From: Pseudomonas wadenswilerensis | GTDB taxonomy: Bacteria; Pseudomonadota; Gammaproteobacteria; Pseudomonadales; Pseudomonadaceae | Reading direction: 5' to 3' | NCBI RefSeq assembly: GCF_900497695.1 | Contig: NZ_UIDD01000013.1 | Coordinates: forward strand, 53,500-117,499 | DNA length: 64,000 bases | Part shown: positions 42,216-49,962 of the stretch, in pieces | Layout of the letters: every line of letters begins with the position of its first letter | Numbering within the stretch: the stretch's first letter is position 1 | Position numbers and translations under genes: made by a program | The notes under the pieces: model-generated | Databases searched by the model: none | Seen by the model: only the letters and a program-made list of their open reading frames with translations | What the model was told of the DNA's origin: nothing

Positions 42216-42628
42216 GCAAAAACAGAGCAAATCACGATGAGCGATAACGCGTCTTGAGCAGCACGCGCGCACCTGCCACGGCGCAACAGCCATACCCATC
42301 GAGCATAGCCTACGAAATGAGAGCCGTGCAGTATCCTATGCTCAACCTCGGTCTTCCGTAAATTTTGCGTAAAAGCAGGCATAAGTGCCCGCTTCGCAGG
42401 AGCATGGGTCAGATCTTCAGCCCGGGAGTTGAATGGCCGCCTACGGCCCGCCAAAGACTGTTATCTAACTCGCGCTCTCATTATTGGGCGCATCAAATGT
42501 CCGCTTCTGGCCGATAGCAGCCGCTGGAGGTTGGAGCTGATTTGACTGTTCCGCAGCAGGGAATGGGCTCCCCAATTGGTTGAATCCTATACTGCCTTGA
42601 TCAGATAGCAGGGGGCAGGGGCAATGGG
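42216..42628. other. 413-bp stretch without a gene, left border of the arsenic region
   Basis: No protein frame on either strand has convincing composition or motifs. The segment AAATGTCCGCTTCTGGCCGATAGC near 42497 resembles a phrase often seen between pseudomonad genes, and a G-rich run lies at the right end. Together with the stub that follows, it looks like degraded DNA at an insertion or deletion boundary. Confidence 0.4.
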
Positions 42629-43066
42629 ATGCCAAAGCCGTGGTCAGTGACACGGGCACCTGGTGCGACCCCCATATTCCCGCGTATCCTGTTGCCGAGT
42701 TATTCCGTGGACAACAGTGTGGTCTGTGCCGATGGTTCGGAGACGGCAGTCGATGCGGTGATCTGGTGCACCAGATTTAAACCGGCTTTAGGGCACCTAG
42801 CCAGCCTTCGGATGATTACCGAGGAAGGGCGAGTGGCCGTCGAGGGGGCTCGCGCTGTGAACGAACACAGACTATGGCTGGTGGGCTATGGCGAGTGGGC
42901 GGGTTCGGTGTCGGCGATTTTGGTAGGGGTTACCCGTAGAGCCCGCAGTACTGTCGCTGAGATTGAGCAATTGCTTGTAAAGGCGGAGGTACGAGAGCTT
43001 CCGCCTGATGGTCGCTGGTCAGCTTGGCTGCTGTGTGGTGTCGCCGTGCCTGGGCAAGGCGATTGA
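42629..43066 (+). pseudogene. FAD-dependent monooxygenase/oxidoreductase, C-terminal stub
   Basis: The frame has the C-terminal FAD-domain signature of flavin-containing monooxygenases. It reads GSETAVDAVIWCTRFKPALGHL (normally W-C/A-T-G-F-x-P), a TEEGRVAVEG strand, LWLVGYGEWAG and a late TARSTVAEIEQLL helix. The canonical TGF glycine is R, consistent with decay. The N-terminal FAD- and NADPH-binding Rossmann motifs are missing and the upstream 400 bp hold no trace of them. Its tail overlaps the convergent arsJ 3' end. It resembles the family of the intact arsO at 48401 but is not an obvious copy of it. Confidence 0.6.
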
Positions 43067-44251
43067 GATGAGAGCGGCAGCCAATACAAAACCGCTCGAT
43101 ACCCACAAGCAAGCCTCCAGGCCATAAGTTTGGAACACCCAGCCGGAAAGCAGGGTGCCGAGCAGTCGTCCCAGAGCGTTGGACATGTAGTAGAAGCCCA
43201 CGTCCAGTGAGACCCCGTCTTCCTTGGCATAGCTAACGATCAGGTAGCTGTGCAGCGATGAATTCACGGCAAACAGCACGCCGAACAGCATCAGCCCACC
43301 AAGCAATACCACCTGACCCGACCAGCCTGCGCTCAGCCCCAGAGCAATGAGTGCGGGCAGTCCGGCCAGCGCGATAGCCCAGGTGAAGGATGCTCGGCCG
43401 TCTGGCACATGGCCACGCTGCTTGCCGGTGATGCTGGGGGCAAAAGACTGCACGATGCCATAGCCGATGATCCAGGCGGCAAGAAAGCCACCGACCAGCC
43501 AGAAGTCCCAGCCAAATACGCTGCTCAGGTACACCGGCAGCGCTACGACGAACCAGACGTCACGGGCACCGAAGAGAAACAGGCGTGCGGCCGAGAGAGT
43601 GTTGATTGCCCGGCTCTTGGACAGTATGTCGCGGAATTTCGGTTTGGCTTTGGCCTTGCCCAGGTCCTTTTTCAGCAGCAGCAAGCTGCCTATCCAGATC
43701 AATGCCAGCGCCGCCGCCATCGCCAGTACCGCCATGGTGAAGCCGAGCAGCGCAAGCAGCGCACCGCCAAGGAAAAAGCCCACCCCTTTGAGCGCGTTTT
43801 TCGAGCCTGTGAGGATGGCCACCCACTTGTAGAGGGTACCTTGCTGGCTATCCGGAACCAGGAGCTTGATCGAGCTCTTGGCACTCATCTTGTTGAGGTC
43901 CTTGGCGATGCCGGACAACGCTTGGGCTCCCATCACCCAAGGTACCGTCAGCCAGGCCGCCGGTACCGTGAGCATCAGCAAGGCCAGGACCTGCATGCCC
44001 AGGCCGATGTTCATGGTGCGATTGAGACCCAGGCGGGCGCCGAGGTAGCCGCCCACCAGGTTGGTGATCACGCCGAAAATTTCGTAAAACAGGAACAGCG
44101 CTGCGATCTGCAGCGGCGTGTAGCCAAGTGTATGGAAGTGCAAAACCACCAACATGCGCAACGCGCCGTCGGTGAGGGTGAAGGCCCAGTAATTGCCGGT
44201 AACCAGCAGGTACTGACGCACTTCCGTAGACAGGGCTGACAACGCCTTCAT
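43019..44251 (-). CDS. arsJ: organoarsenical efflux MFS transporter ArsJ
   Basis: A 410-aa MFS protein with about 11-12 helices and the ArsJ-specific N-terminal RQYLLVTGNYWAFTLTDGALRMLVVLHFHTLGY. The later LSGIAKDLNKMSAKSSIKLLVP and FLFGARDVWFVVALPVYL are also typical. ArsJ exports 1-arseno-3-phosphoglycerate formed by a partner GAPDH from arsenate. The GAPDH gene is immediately upstream (9 bp), the defining pair. GGAGTAAA precedes the ATG. It is the last gene of the minus arsenic operon. Confidence 0.9.
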   Translation of the reverse strand: MKALSALSTEVRQYLLVTGNYWAFTLTDGALRMLVVLHFHTLGYTPLQIAALFLFYEIFGVITNLVGGYLGARLGLNRTMNIGLGMQVLALLMLTVPAAWLTVPWVMGAQALSGIAKDLNKMSAKSSIKLLVPDSQQGTLYKWVAILTGSKNALKGVGFFLGGALLALLGFTMAVLAMAAALALIWIGSLLLLKKDLGKAKAKPKFRDILSKSRAINTLSAARLFLFGARDVWFVVALPVYLSSVFGWDFWLVGGFLAAWIIGYGIVQSFAPSITGKQRGHVPDGRASFTWAIALAGLPALIALGLSAGWSGQVVLLGGLMLFGVLFAVNSSLHSYLIVSYAKEDGVSLDVGFYYMSNALGRLLGTLLSGWVFQTYGLEACLWVSSGFVLAAALISIALPRHGDTTQQPS

Positions 44252-44260
44252 GATCGCCGT

Positions 44261-45265
44261 TTACTCCGCCGTGCCGACCAGTCGGGCCAGCTCCGCTGCA
44301 CGATTGGCGTAGCCCCACTCGTTGTCGTACCAGGCGTAGATCTTCACCTGGGTGCCGTTGACCACCAGGGTCGACAGCGCATCGATGATCGAAGACCGCG
44401 GATCGGTGCGGTAGTCGATGGACACCAGTGGGCGTTCTTCGTAACCCAGGATGTCCTTCAGCGGGCCTTCGGCAGCCGCCTTCAGCAGCAAGTTGACCTC
44501 TTCAGCCGTGGTTTCACGCGCCACCTCGAACACGCAGTCGGTCAGCGAGGCGTTGGCCAGCGGTACGCGCACGGCGTGACCATTCAGCTTGCCGCGCAGT
44601 TCGGGGAAGATCTCGGCGATCGCTGTGGCCGAACCGGTGGTGGTCGGGATCAGGCTCATGCCTGAGGCACGGGCGCGGCGCAGGTCCTTGTGCGGGGTAT
44701 CGAGGATGCTCTGGGTATTGGTCAGGTCGTGGATGGTGGTGATCGAGCCGTGGCGGATGCCCAGGTTCTCGTGAATCACTTTGACCACCGGAGCCAGGCA
44801 GTTGGTGGTGCAGGAAGCGGCGGTGACAATGCGGTGCTGGGCCGGGTCGAACAGGTGCTGGTTTACGCCCATCACCACGTTCAGTGCGCCTTTTTCCTTC
44901 ACCGGGGCACAGACCACCACGCGTTTGACGCCCTGATCCAGGTAGGCCTGGAGCACGGCTACCGACTTCATCTTGCCGCTGGCCTCGATGACCAGGTCGC
45001 AGCCCGACCAGTCGGTGTCGGCGATGGTCTTGTTCGCTGTGACCTTGATGTGTTTGCCATCGATCACCACCGAGTCGCCTTCTGCACCTGCTTCGCGGTG
45101 CCAGCGTCCGTGGATCGAGTCGAAGTTGATCAGGTGGGCGTGGGTCTCAGCGTCCCCGGCCGGGTCATTGATCTGTACGAATTCGAATTCCGGCCAGTCC
45201 CAGGACGCGCGCAGCGCCAAGCGACCGATACGTCCAAACCCATTGATGCCTACTTTGATTGCCAT
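44261..45265 (-). CDS. ArsJ-associated glyceraldehyde-3-phosphate dehydrogenase
   Basis: This 334-aa class I GAPDH has the N-terminal NAD loop VGINGFGRIGRLALRA, catalytic ASCTTNCLAP (Cys ~153), HDLTNTQSILD and RVPLANASLTDCVFEV, and the C-terminal YDNEWGYANRAAEL. With arsenate in place of phosphate it makes 1-arseno-3-phosphoglycerate, which ArsJ extrudes. It is separate from the glycolytic gap genes of pseudomonads. The ATG at 45265 starts at MAIKVGING. It is preceded by the phosphatase gene. Confidence 0.92.
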   Translation of the reverse strand: MAIKVGINGFGRIGRLALRASWDWPEFEFVQINDPAGDAETHAHLINFDSIHGRWHREAGAEGDSVVIDGKHIKVTANKTIADTDWSGCDLVIEASGKMKSVAVLQAYLDQGVKRVVVCAPVKEKGALNVVMGVNQHLFDPAQHRIVTAASCTTNCLAPVVKVIHENLGIRHGSITTIHDLTNTQSILDTPHKDLRRARASGMSLIPTTTGSATAIAEIFPELRGKLNGHAVRVPLANASLTDCVFEVARETTAEEVNLLLKAAAEGPLKDILGYEERPLVSIDYRTDPRSSIIDALSTLVVNGTQVKIYAWYDNEWGYANRAAELARLVGTAE

Positions 45266-45297
45266 TTTCTTGTTCTCGAGTCGCGGTTCGCGAGCGG

Positions 45298-45801
45298 TCA
45301 GAGGGTACTGGTGAACTGATTGATGTAGCTGACGTGTGCAGGGTTTTGAATCGCTCGCGGGCGCAGGGCCTGAACCTGAGCGATGGCCTCGTGCACAGGG
45401 ATACCGCACTCGATCATCAGGCGGGCTGCGAACAAGCCGGTACGGCCCGAGCCACCCTTGCAGTGAATAGCGATCGATTTGCCAGCCATCACCAGCTCTT
45501 TTAGGCGCTCCCGATGGGTTTCCCAGGCGGCAGCAAAGGGCTCGCCGGGAGCCTGATCATCCTCCACCGGCAGGTGGAACCATTCAAGGCCCAGCAGCTG
45601 GCATTCCTCAGGCAGTAGATCGACCTCGTTCTGCAACAGCTCTTCATCCGGCATCAGGGTTACCAGTGCGCTCGCGCCGGCATCGCGCAGTGTTGCCAGA
45701 GCCTGGGAGACCGGCGTGTCCTTGGTACCAGGGCACGGGGTGAAGATCAGTTGGCCGATCAACTGTGGAGTAGTCAGCACGGAATACGGGTGCAGTTGCA
45801 T
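45298..45801 (-). CDS. dual-specificity/tyrosine phosphatase-like protein in ars operon
   Basis: This 167-aa cysteine phosphatase has the active-site loop IHCKGGSGRTG (C-x5-R) at ~residue 117 and an upstream general-acid candidate in HLPVEDDQAPG. The overall form is like bacterial cyclin-kinase-inhibitor-3-type or DSP phosphatases. It lies between arsH and gapdh in the operon, 12 bp and 33 bp from them. A role in arsenate metabolism (handling arseno- or phospho-intermediates) is plausible but unproven; signalling is the alternative. The ATG at 45801 is preferred over a TTG at 45807. Confidence 0.8.
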   Translation of the reverse strand: MQLHPYSVLTTPQLIGQLIFTPCPGTKDTPVSQALATLRDAGASALVTLMPDEELLQNEVDLLPEECQLLGLEWFHLPVEDDQAPGEPFAAAWETHRERLKELVMAGKSIAIHCKGGSGRTGLFAARLMIECGIPVHEAIAQVQALRPRAIQNPAHVSYINQFTSTL

Positions 45802-45812
45802 GCTCAAAAGCC

Positions 45813-46529
45813 TCAGATGGAGCGTTGATTGACGCGCTTCGATAGTTCTTCAGCCGACTCTTTGCGTTCGGAGTAGCGATCGACCATATAGTCGGCGCGA
45901 TCACGCAGAAGCAGGGTGAATTTCACCAGCTCCTCCATCACGTCGACGACACGGTCGTAGTACGCAGAGGGCTTCATGCGGCCCGTCTCGTCGAACTCCA
46001 GATAGGCCTTCGGCACTGACGACTGGTTAGGGATGGTGAACATGCGCATCCAGCGGCCAAGCACGCGTAGTTGGTTGACCACGTTGAATGACTGCGAGCC
46101 ACCGCAGACCTGCATCACCGGGAGGGTTTTGCCCTGCGTCGGCCGCACTGCACCCATGCTCAGCGGAATCCAGTTGATCTGCGACTTGAACACGCCGGTC
46201 ATCGCACCGTGGCGTTCTGGTGAACACCAGACCATGCCTTCCGACCAGAGCACCAGGTCGCGCAGCTCTTTGACCATGGGGTGGTCGTCGGGTACGTCAT
46301 CCGGCAGCGGCAGGCCCGACGGATTGAAGATCCGCGTCTCGGCACCGAAGTGCTCCAGCAGGCGGGCTGCTTCCTCGGTCAGAAGGCGGCTGAAAGAGCG
46401 CTCTCGGGTCGATCCATACAGCAGCAGGATGCGCGGTTTGTGAGTGGACTGCTGCTCGATAGCCAGCTTTTCGGAAGACGGCAGATCGATCAGATCACTG
46501 TCGATGTTGGGGATATGGTGTTCGGTCAT
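45813..46529 (-). CDS. arsH: arsenical resistance flavoprotein ArsH
   Basis: This 238-aa NADPH-dependent FMN reductase-type protein has RILLLYGSTRERSFSRLL (FMN phosphate loop), VWCSPERHGAMTGVFKSQIDW-like segment, LPVMQVCGGSQSFNVVNQLR and the ArsH C-terminal YDRVVDVMEELVKFTLLLRDRADY...RYSERK. ArsH oxidises trivalent organoarsenicals and thereby detoxifies them. AGGAG precedes the ATG at 46529. It is downstream of acr3 and upstream of the phosphatase gene in the same operon. Confidence 0.93.
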   Translation of the reverse strand: MTEHHIPNIDSDLIDLPSSEKLAIEQQSTHKPRILLLYGSTRERSFSRLLTEEAARLLEHFGAETRIFNPSGLPLPDDVPDDHPMVKELRDLVLWSEGMVWCSPERHGAMTGVFKSQINWIPLSMGAVRPTQGKTLPVMQVCGGSQSFNVVNQLRVLGRWMRMFTIPNQSSVPKAYLEFDETGRMKPSAYYDRVVDVMEELVKFTLLLRDRADYMVDRYSERKESAEELSKRVNQRSI

Positions 46530-46533
46530 GATT

Positions 46534-47595
46534 TCACTCCTGGGACAAGGCACCAGATGGCTGATCGAACCAGCGACGCTTGAGCCACAAGGCAACGCCG
46601 ACCAGGGAGATCAGTACCGGTACTTCCACCAAAGGCCCGATGACGGTGGCAAATGCTACCGGCGAGGCAAGGCCAAAAGTGGCAATGGCCACGGCAATGG
46701 CCAGTTCGAAGTTGTTACTGGCAGCGGTAAATGCCAGCGCGGTGGTGCGTGGGTAGTCGGCCTCCAGCAGCTTGCCCATCCAGAAGCTGATGAAGAACAT
46801 CACCACGAAGTAGATGGTTAGCGGGATGGCTATGCGCAGCACATCCAGAGGCAGTTGCAGCACCATGTCGCCTTTCAGGCTGAACATAGCGACGATGGTC
46901 AGCAGCAACGCCACGAGCGTCAGCGGGCTGATCTTCGGAATGAAGCGCTCCTCGTACCACGCGGAGCCCTTACGGCTGATCAGGATCTTGCGGGTCAGGA
47001 AGCCAGCCAGGAATGGGATACCCAGATAGATCAGTACCGATTGGGCAATTTCGATGAAGCTGGTTTCGATGATGCTACCTTCCAGCCCGAACAGCGGCGG
47101 CAGAAGGCCCAGGAAGATCCAGGCATACACGCTGAAGAACAGAATTTGGAAGATGCTGTTGAAGGCGACCAAGCCCGCAACGTACTGGTTGTTGCCGCCT
47201 GCAATCTGGTTCCACACCAGCACCATGGCGATGCAGCGTGCCAAGCCGATGAGGATTAGGCCGGTCATGTACTCGGGCTTGTCGGAGAGGAATACGACAG
47301 CCAACCCGAACATCAGCACCGGGCCAATCACCCAATTCTGAATCAGCGACAAGGCGAGGATGCGCTTGTCTTTGAAGACCTGTGGTAGCTCCTCGTATTT
47401 CACCTTCGCCAATGGCGGGTACATCATGACGATCAGGCCAATGGCAATGGGGATGTTTGTCGAGCCAACCGACAGGCTGTTCAGCCATGCAGGCAGTCCC
47501 TGGAAGAGACTGCCGAGGCCAATGCCAAGGCCCATGGCCAAAAAGATCCAGACCGTTAGGTAGCGATCGAGGAATGAAAGGCGGCTCTTGCTCAT
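46534..47595 (-). CDS. acr3: arsenite efflux permease Acr3
   Basis: A 353-aa carrier with ten hydrophobic segments. The Acr3 family marks are LIGLARCIAMVLVWNQIAGG (the essential Cys in helix 4), FTAASNNFELAIAVAIATFG in helix 9 and a final GPLVEVPVLISLVGVALW. It uses the proton gradient to export arsenite. It follows the damaged arsC by 18 bp and overlaps nothing. This is often named arsB in pseudomonad operons, but the sequence is Acr3, not ArsB. Confidence 0.95.
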   Translation of the reverse strand: MSKSRLSFLDRYLTVWIFLAMGLGIGLGSLFQGLPAWLNSLSVGSTNIPIAIGLIVMMYPPLAKVKYEELPQVFKDKRILALSLIQNWVIGPVLMFGLAVVFLSDKPEYMTGLILIGLARCIAMVLVWNQIAGGNNQYVAGLVAFNSIFQILFFSVYAWIFLGLLPPLFGLEGSIIETSFIEIAQSVLIYLGIPFLAGFLTRKILISRKGSAWYEERFIPKISPLTLVALLLTIVAMFSLKGDMVLQLPLDVLRIAIPLTIYFVVMFFISFWMGKLLEADYPRTTALAFTAASNNFELAIAVAIATFGLASPVAFATVIGPLVEVPVLISLVGVALWLKRRWFDQPSGALSQE

Positions 47596-47613
47596 GGTGA
47601 ATCTCCCTTAACG

Positions 47614-47906
47614 TCAGAGCGTTCCGATGCGTGCCAGCTCGGCCTTGAGCTGGGCGGCATCCAGTTGTTCGAAAGGCAATGCGAGAAATGCCGTAATGCG
47701 GCGCTTGATGTGTTCAAGCGTGGCGTCGAGTCGATGGCGAGGTGCTCAAGGGCGGCATAGGTTCGCGGGTCGACTTCGCCAGGCTGAGTACCTGCGCTGA
47801 AAGCCTCGAAGCGCACAGGGTCTGTGTGTCGGAGCAATGCTTCGGCGAGTTGGGAGCGAGCAGCGTTGGCGGTGCAAACAAACAGGACGCGGATCTTGCC
47901 AGTCAT
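47614..47906 (-). pseudogene. arsC: arsenate reductase ArsC (LMW phosphatase type), internally deleted and frameshifted
   Basis: It begins IRVLFVCTANAARSQLAEALL, with the C-x5-R catalytic loop (CTANAAR) and RFEAFSAGTQPGEVDPRT intact. After ~60 codons the frame breaks near 47720. The next in-phase piece (TLEHIKRRITAFLALPFEQL...ARIGTL, ending TGA at 47614) is the family C-terminus in a different frame. The central ~60 residues, which carry the general-acid Asp and the reductase cysteines, are missing. The protein cannot be active. It sits at the head of the minus operon. Arsenate detoxification must depend on GAPDH/ArsJ or another reductase. Confidence 0.75.
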
Positions 47907-47925
47907 CACTAGATACTCTGCGTGT

Positions 47926-47957
47926 ATATGGTTTTCCAAATATACGATTTTCCAAAT
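47926..47957. repeat. tandem 16-bp repeat in the arsC-arsR intergenic region
   Basis: ATATGGTTTTCCAAAT (47926-47941) is followed without gap by ATACGATTTTCCAAAT (47942-47957). The two copies match at 14 of 16 bases. They are AT-rich in a GC-rich genome and sit just upstream of the minus ars operon, so they may be part of its promoter or operator. A perfect 14-bp palindrome TCGCAAGCTTGCGA (47961-47974) lies immediately after. Confidence 0.75.
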
Positions 47958-47990
47958 GTATCGCAAGCTTGCGATGATGGGTGGCTTTAC

Positions 47991-48010
47991 ATGTGCGTCT
48001 TCATGCACAT
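47991..48010. promoter_or_regulatory. probable ArsR operator upstream of arsR
   Basis: ATGTGC-N8-GCACAT is a perfect inverted repeat 12 bp upstream of the arsR ATG. A related sequence (shared CATGA and GCACAT) covers the arsO start at 48381-48402, which suggests a common regulator. Confidence 0.55.
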
Positions 48011-48021
48011 ATATTGCTCTC

Positions 48022-48360
48022 ATGACGACTCCTGACAATCTCCGCGCCCAAGCCATCGATGCTGCCATTGAGTCGCTGGATGAAGCCTTCTTCAAAGCCC
48101 TCTGCGAACCCTCTAGGGTCGCGGTGTTCAAGCGCGTGCTTCAGTTAGGGAGGGCGGATGTCGGCGAAATCGCCAAAGCTTTGCCGCAGGAGCGCTCTGT
48201 GATCTCAAGGCACTTACAGGTGCTGCACGACGCTCACATCGTGAAAGCCACCAAAGTGGGCAGACAGGTTTTCTATGAAGTGAATGGCGGGGCGATCGTC
48301 GAGCGTTTGGAGGGCCTCCTCCAGCGAACCAAGGGTCTGGTTTCGCTGTGCTGCCCGTAG
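48022..48360 (+). CDS. arsR: ArsR-family arsenic-responsive repressor
   Basis: This 112-aa winged-helix repressor has a short N-terminal helix, then AFFKALCEPSRVAVFKRVLQL, the recognition pair ADVGEIAKALPQERSVISRHLQVLHDAHIVKATKVGRQVFYE (helices 3-4) and a C-terminal helix ending LVSLCCP. Cysteines occur in ALCEP and the C-terminal CC pair. These could form an arsenite site different from the classic ELCVC motif. It is divergent from the acr3 operon, which it probably represses. The ATG at 48022 is favoured because the frame upstream lacks a helix-turn-helix. Confidence 0.88.
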   Translation: MTTPDNLRAQAIDAAIESLDEAFFKALCEPSRVAVFKRVLQLGRADVGEIAKALPQERSVISRHLQVLHDAHIVKATKVGRQVFYEVNGGAIVERLEGLLQRTKGLVSLCCP

Positions 48361-48380
48361 CGTGGCTTTTTTCTCCTGAT

Positions 48381-48402
48381 ATATGCATGAGTGTGCACAT
48401 AT
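48381..48402. promoter_or_regulatory. possible second ArsR operator at the arsO start
   Basis: ATATGCATGAG-TG-TGCACATATG has imperfect dyad symmetry (ATATGCA versus TGCACATAT) and resembles the 47991-48010 operator. It overlaps the arsO start codon, so binding would also block translation initiation or transcription. Confidence 0.4.
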
Positions 48403-49492
48403 GAATGAATTGAGTCGTACTTTGGATGTGGTTGTCATCGGTGGTGGGCAAGCAGGTTTGGCGACTGGCTGGCACTTGCAGCAGCGCGGCTTGGAATTCC
48501 TCATCTTGGATGAGCAGGCATCTCCTGGCGGGAACTGGCGGAACTACTACGACAGCCTGCAGCTGTTCTCCCCGGCGGAATACTCGGCGTTGCCAGGGCT
48601 GCCGTTTCCTGGTGACCCCAAGAGCTATCCGCTACGAGACGAGGTGGTGCAGTACCTGGAAGCCTATGCTGCCGAGTTTCGACTGCCTTTTCAGGGCGGC
48701 ATCCGAGTGGTGGGCGTAGCGCAGAAGGAAAAGGTGTTTGAGGTTCGCTGCGACACCGGAGCGATCCTCACCGCACGTTCTGTGGTCGTAGCATCGGGAG
48801 GATTTAGCCGGCCGTTCACGCCCAGCGTTCCTGGGTTAGAGGGCTTCTCAGGGACATGTCTGCATAGCTCAGCATATCGAACGCCAGAGCCCTTTACTGG
48901 CCAGCGCGTCGTAGTGGTTGGAGCCGCGAACTCAGCTGTCCAGATCGCTTATGAGCTTGCAGGCGTCGCCGAGGTAGTGCTGGCAACCCGCGAGAAAATC
49001 CGTTTCTTCCCGCAGCGAATCCTCGGACTCGATTTTCATACCTGGCTGAAATTCACCAAGCTGGAGCAAACACGATGGTTGAGTGACCAGAGCACGCCCG
49101 TGCTCGATACCGGTAAGTACCGGAAGGCTCTCAACGCCGGTCTATTCCAGCGCAGGGCCATGTTCCAGCAAGTGCTACCCGATTCTGTTGTCTGGCCGGA
49201 CAGAAGCACTACTCAGGTCGATGCGCTGATTTTTGCGACGGGCTTCCAGCCAAACCTAGATTTCCTGACGGGCCTCCCGGTCGCAGACCGGAGTGGGCGT
49301 GTGCTGCAGCATAACGGTGTGGCCAGCCAGGTGCCAGGCCTGTACTTCGTGGGCTTGCCTAAACAAAGGAACTTCGCTTCGGCAACACTCAGGGGCGTGG
49401 GTGCAGACGCCAGTTACCTGATGCCCCGATTGCTTAGTCACCTGAGCAAGGGCCGCTCGCCTCACCTGTCAGCGTCGCCCCGCCAGATCTGA
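48401..49492 (+). CDS. arsO: ArsO-like flavin-dependent monooxygenase
   Basis: This 363-aa protein has two dinucleotide-binding motifs: the N-terminal FAD loop VVVIGGGQAGLATGWHL and the NADPH loop VVVVGAANSAVQIAYELA near residue 170. The monooxygenase fingerprint is FSRPFTPSVPG. The C-terminal VDALIFATGFQPNLDFL is the expected TGF strand. It is 40 bp downstream of arsR on the same strand. Related proteins in pseudomonad ars clusters are annotated as ArsO, and the biochemical role in arsenic metabolism is not firmly established. An ATG at 48383 is an alternative start; neither has a strong ribosome site. Confidence 0.85.
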   Translation: MNELSRTLDVVVIGGGQAGLATGWHLQQRGLEFLILDEQASPGGNWRNYYDSLQLFSPAEYSALPGLPFPGDPKSYPLRDEVVQYLEAYAAEFRLPFQGGIRVVGVAQKEKVFEVRCDTGAILTARSVVVASGGFSRPFTPSVPGLEGFSGTCLHSSAYRTPEPFTGQRVVVVGAANSAVQIAYELAGVAEVVLATREKIRFFPQRILGLDFHTWLKFTKLEQTRWLSDQSTPVLDTGKYRKALNAGLFQRRAMFQQVLPDSVVWPDRSTTQVDALIFATGFQPNLDFLTGLPVADRSGRVLQHNGVASQVPGLYFVGLPKQRNFASATLRGVGADASYLMPRLLSHLSKGRSPHLSASPRQI

Positions 49493-49546
49493 ACTCTGGC
49501 TGGGCGACGGCGAGACGTATTGCAACGTGCCCCTAGAGCTGCCGCC

Positions 49547-49879
49547 ATGTCGTACACCTCAACCCGGTTTGGCCGGCGGGACCTGCTTAAAGCCGGCGCT
49601 TTGATTGCTGGCGGTGTCTGGGTCAACATCAGCGAGCGGGCAGCAGTTCCCAAACGAATTGAATTCCTCGAAGCGTTGCCACTGACTGCCGTGGGCAAGA
49701 TATTCAAGCCCGCTTTGCAGCAGCGGGAAATTGGGGTACTGGAGAGGGCAAACGTGAAGACCACGCGATCCTGTATCCGGTCAGAATCTGCTGCCCCCAA
49801 TCCAAGAGCTGACACTCACACCGGCAAGCGATCAAGGACTTGCTCTACGGCGTTAGTTGTACTGATATTTCTAATGTAA
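49547..49879 (+). pseudogene. chimeric remnant: Tat signal fused to acyl-CoA ligase C-terminus
   Basis: This short frame joins two unrelated gene pieces. The first ~29 residues contain a twin-arginine signal (RFGRRDLLKAGALIAGGVWV) like that of molybdenum aldehyde-oxidoreductase subunits. They are followed directly by PKRIEFLEALPLTAVGKIFKPAL. This is the C-terminal hinge and catalytic-lysine strand of an AMP-forming acyl-CoA ligase (P-L-T-x-x-G-K-I-x-K). After that the frame loses coherence. It looks like a deletion junction at the right border of the arsenic island. It is unlikely to be functional. Confidence 0.6.
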
Positions 49880-49962
49880 CTGCATCCAGATCGACCTCCA
49901 GCGGGTAGTACAGGTAGTAGCCATCGCGCTGCTGAGCTGATTATCCTTCTGGAGAGGCTTAC

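Noticed and set aside
47926..47974. CRISPR-like tandem repeat
   Set aside because: Only two contiguous 16-bp copies without spacers.
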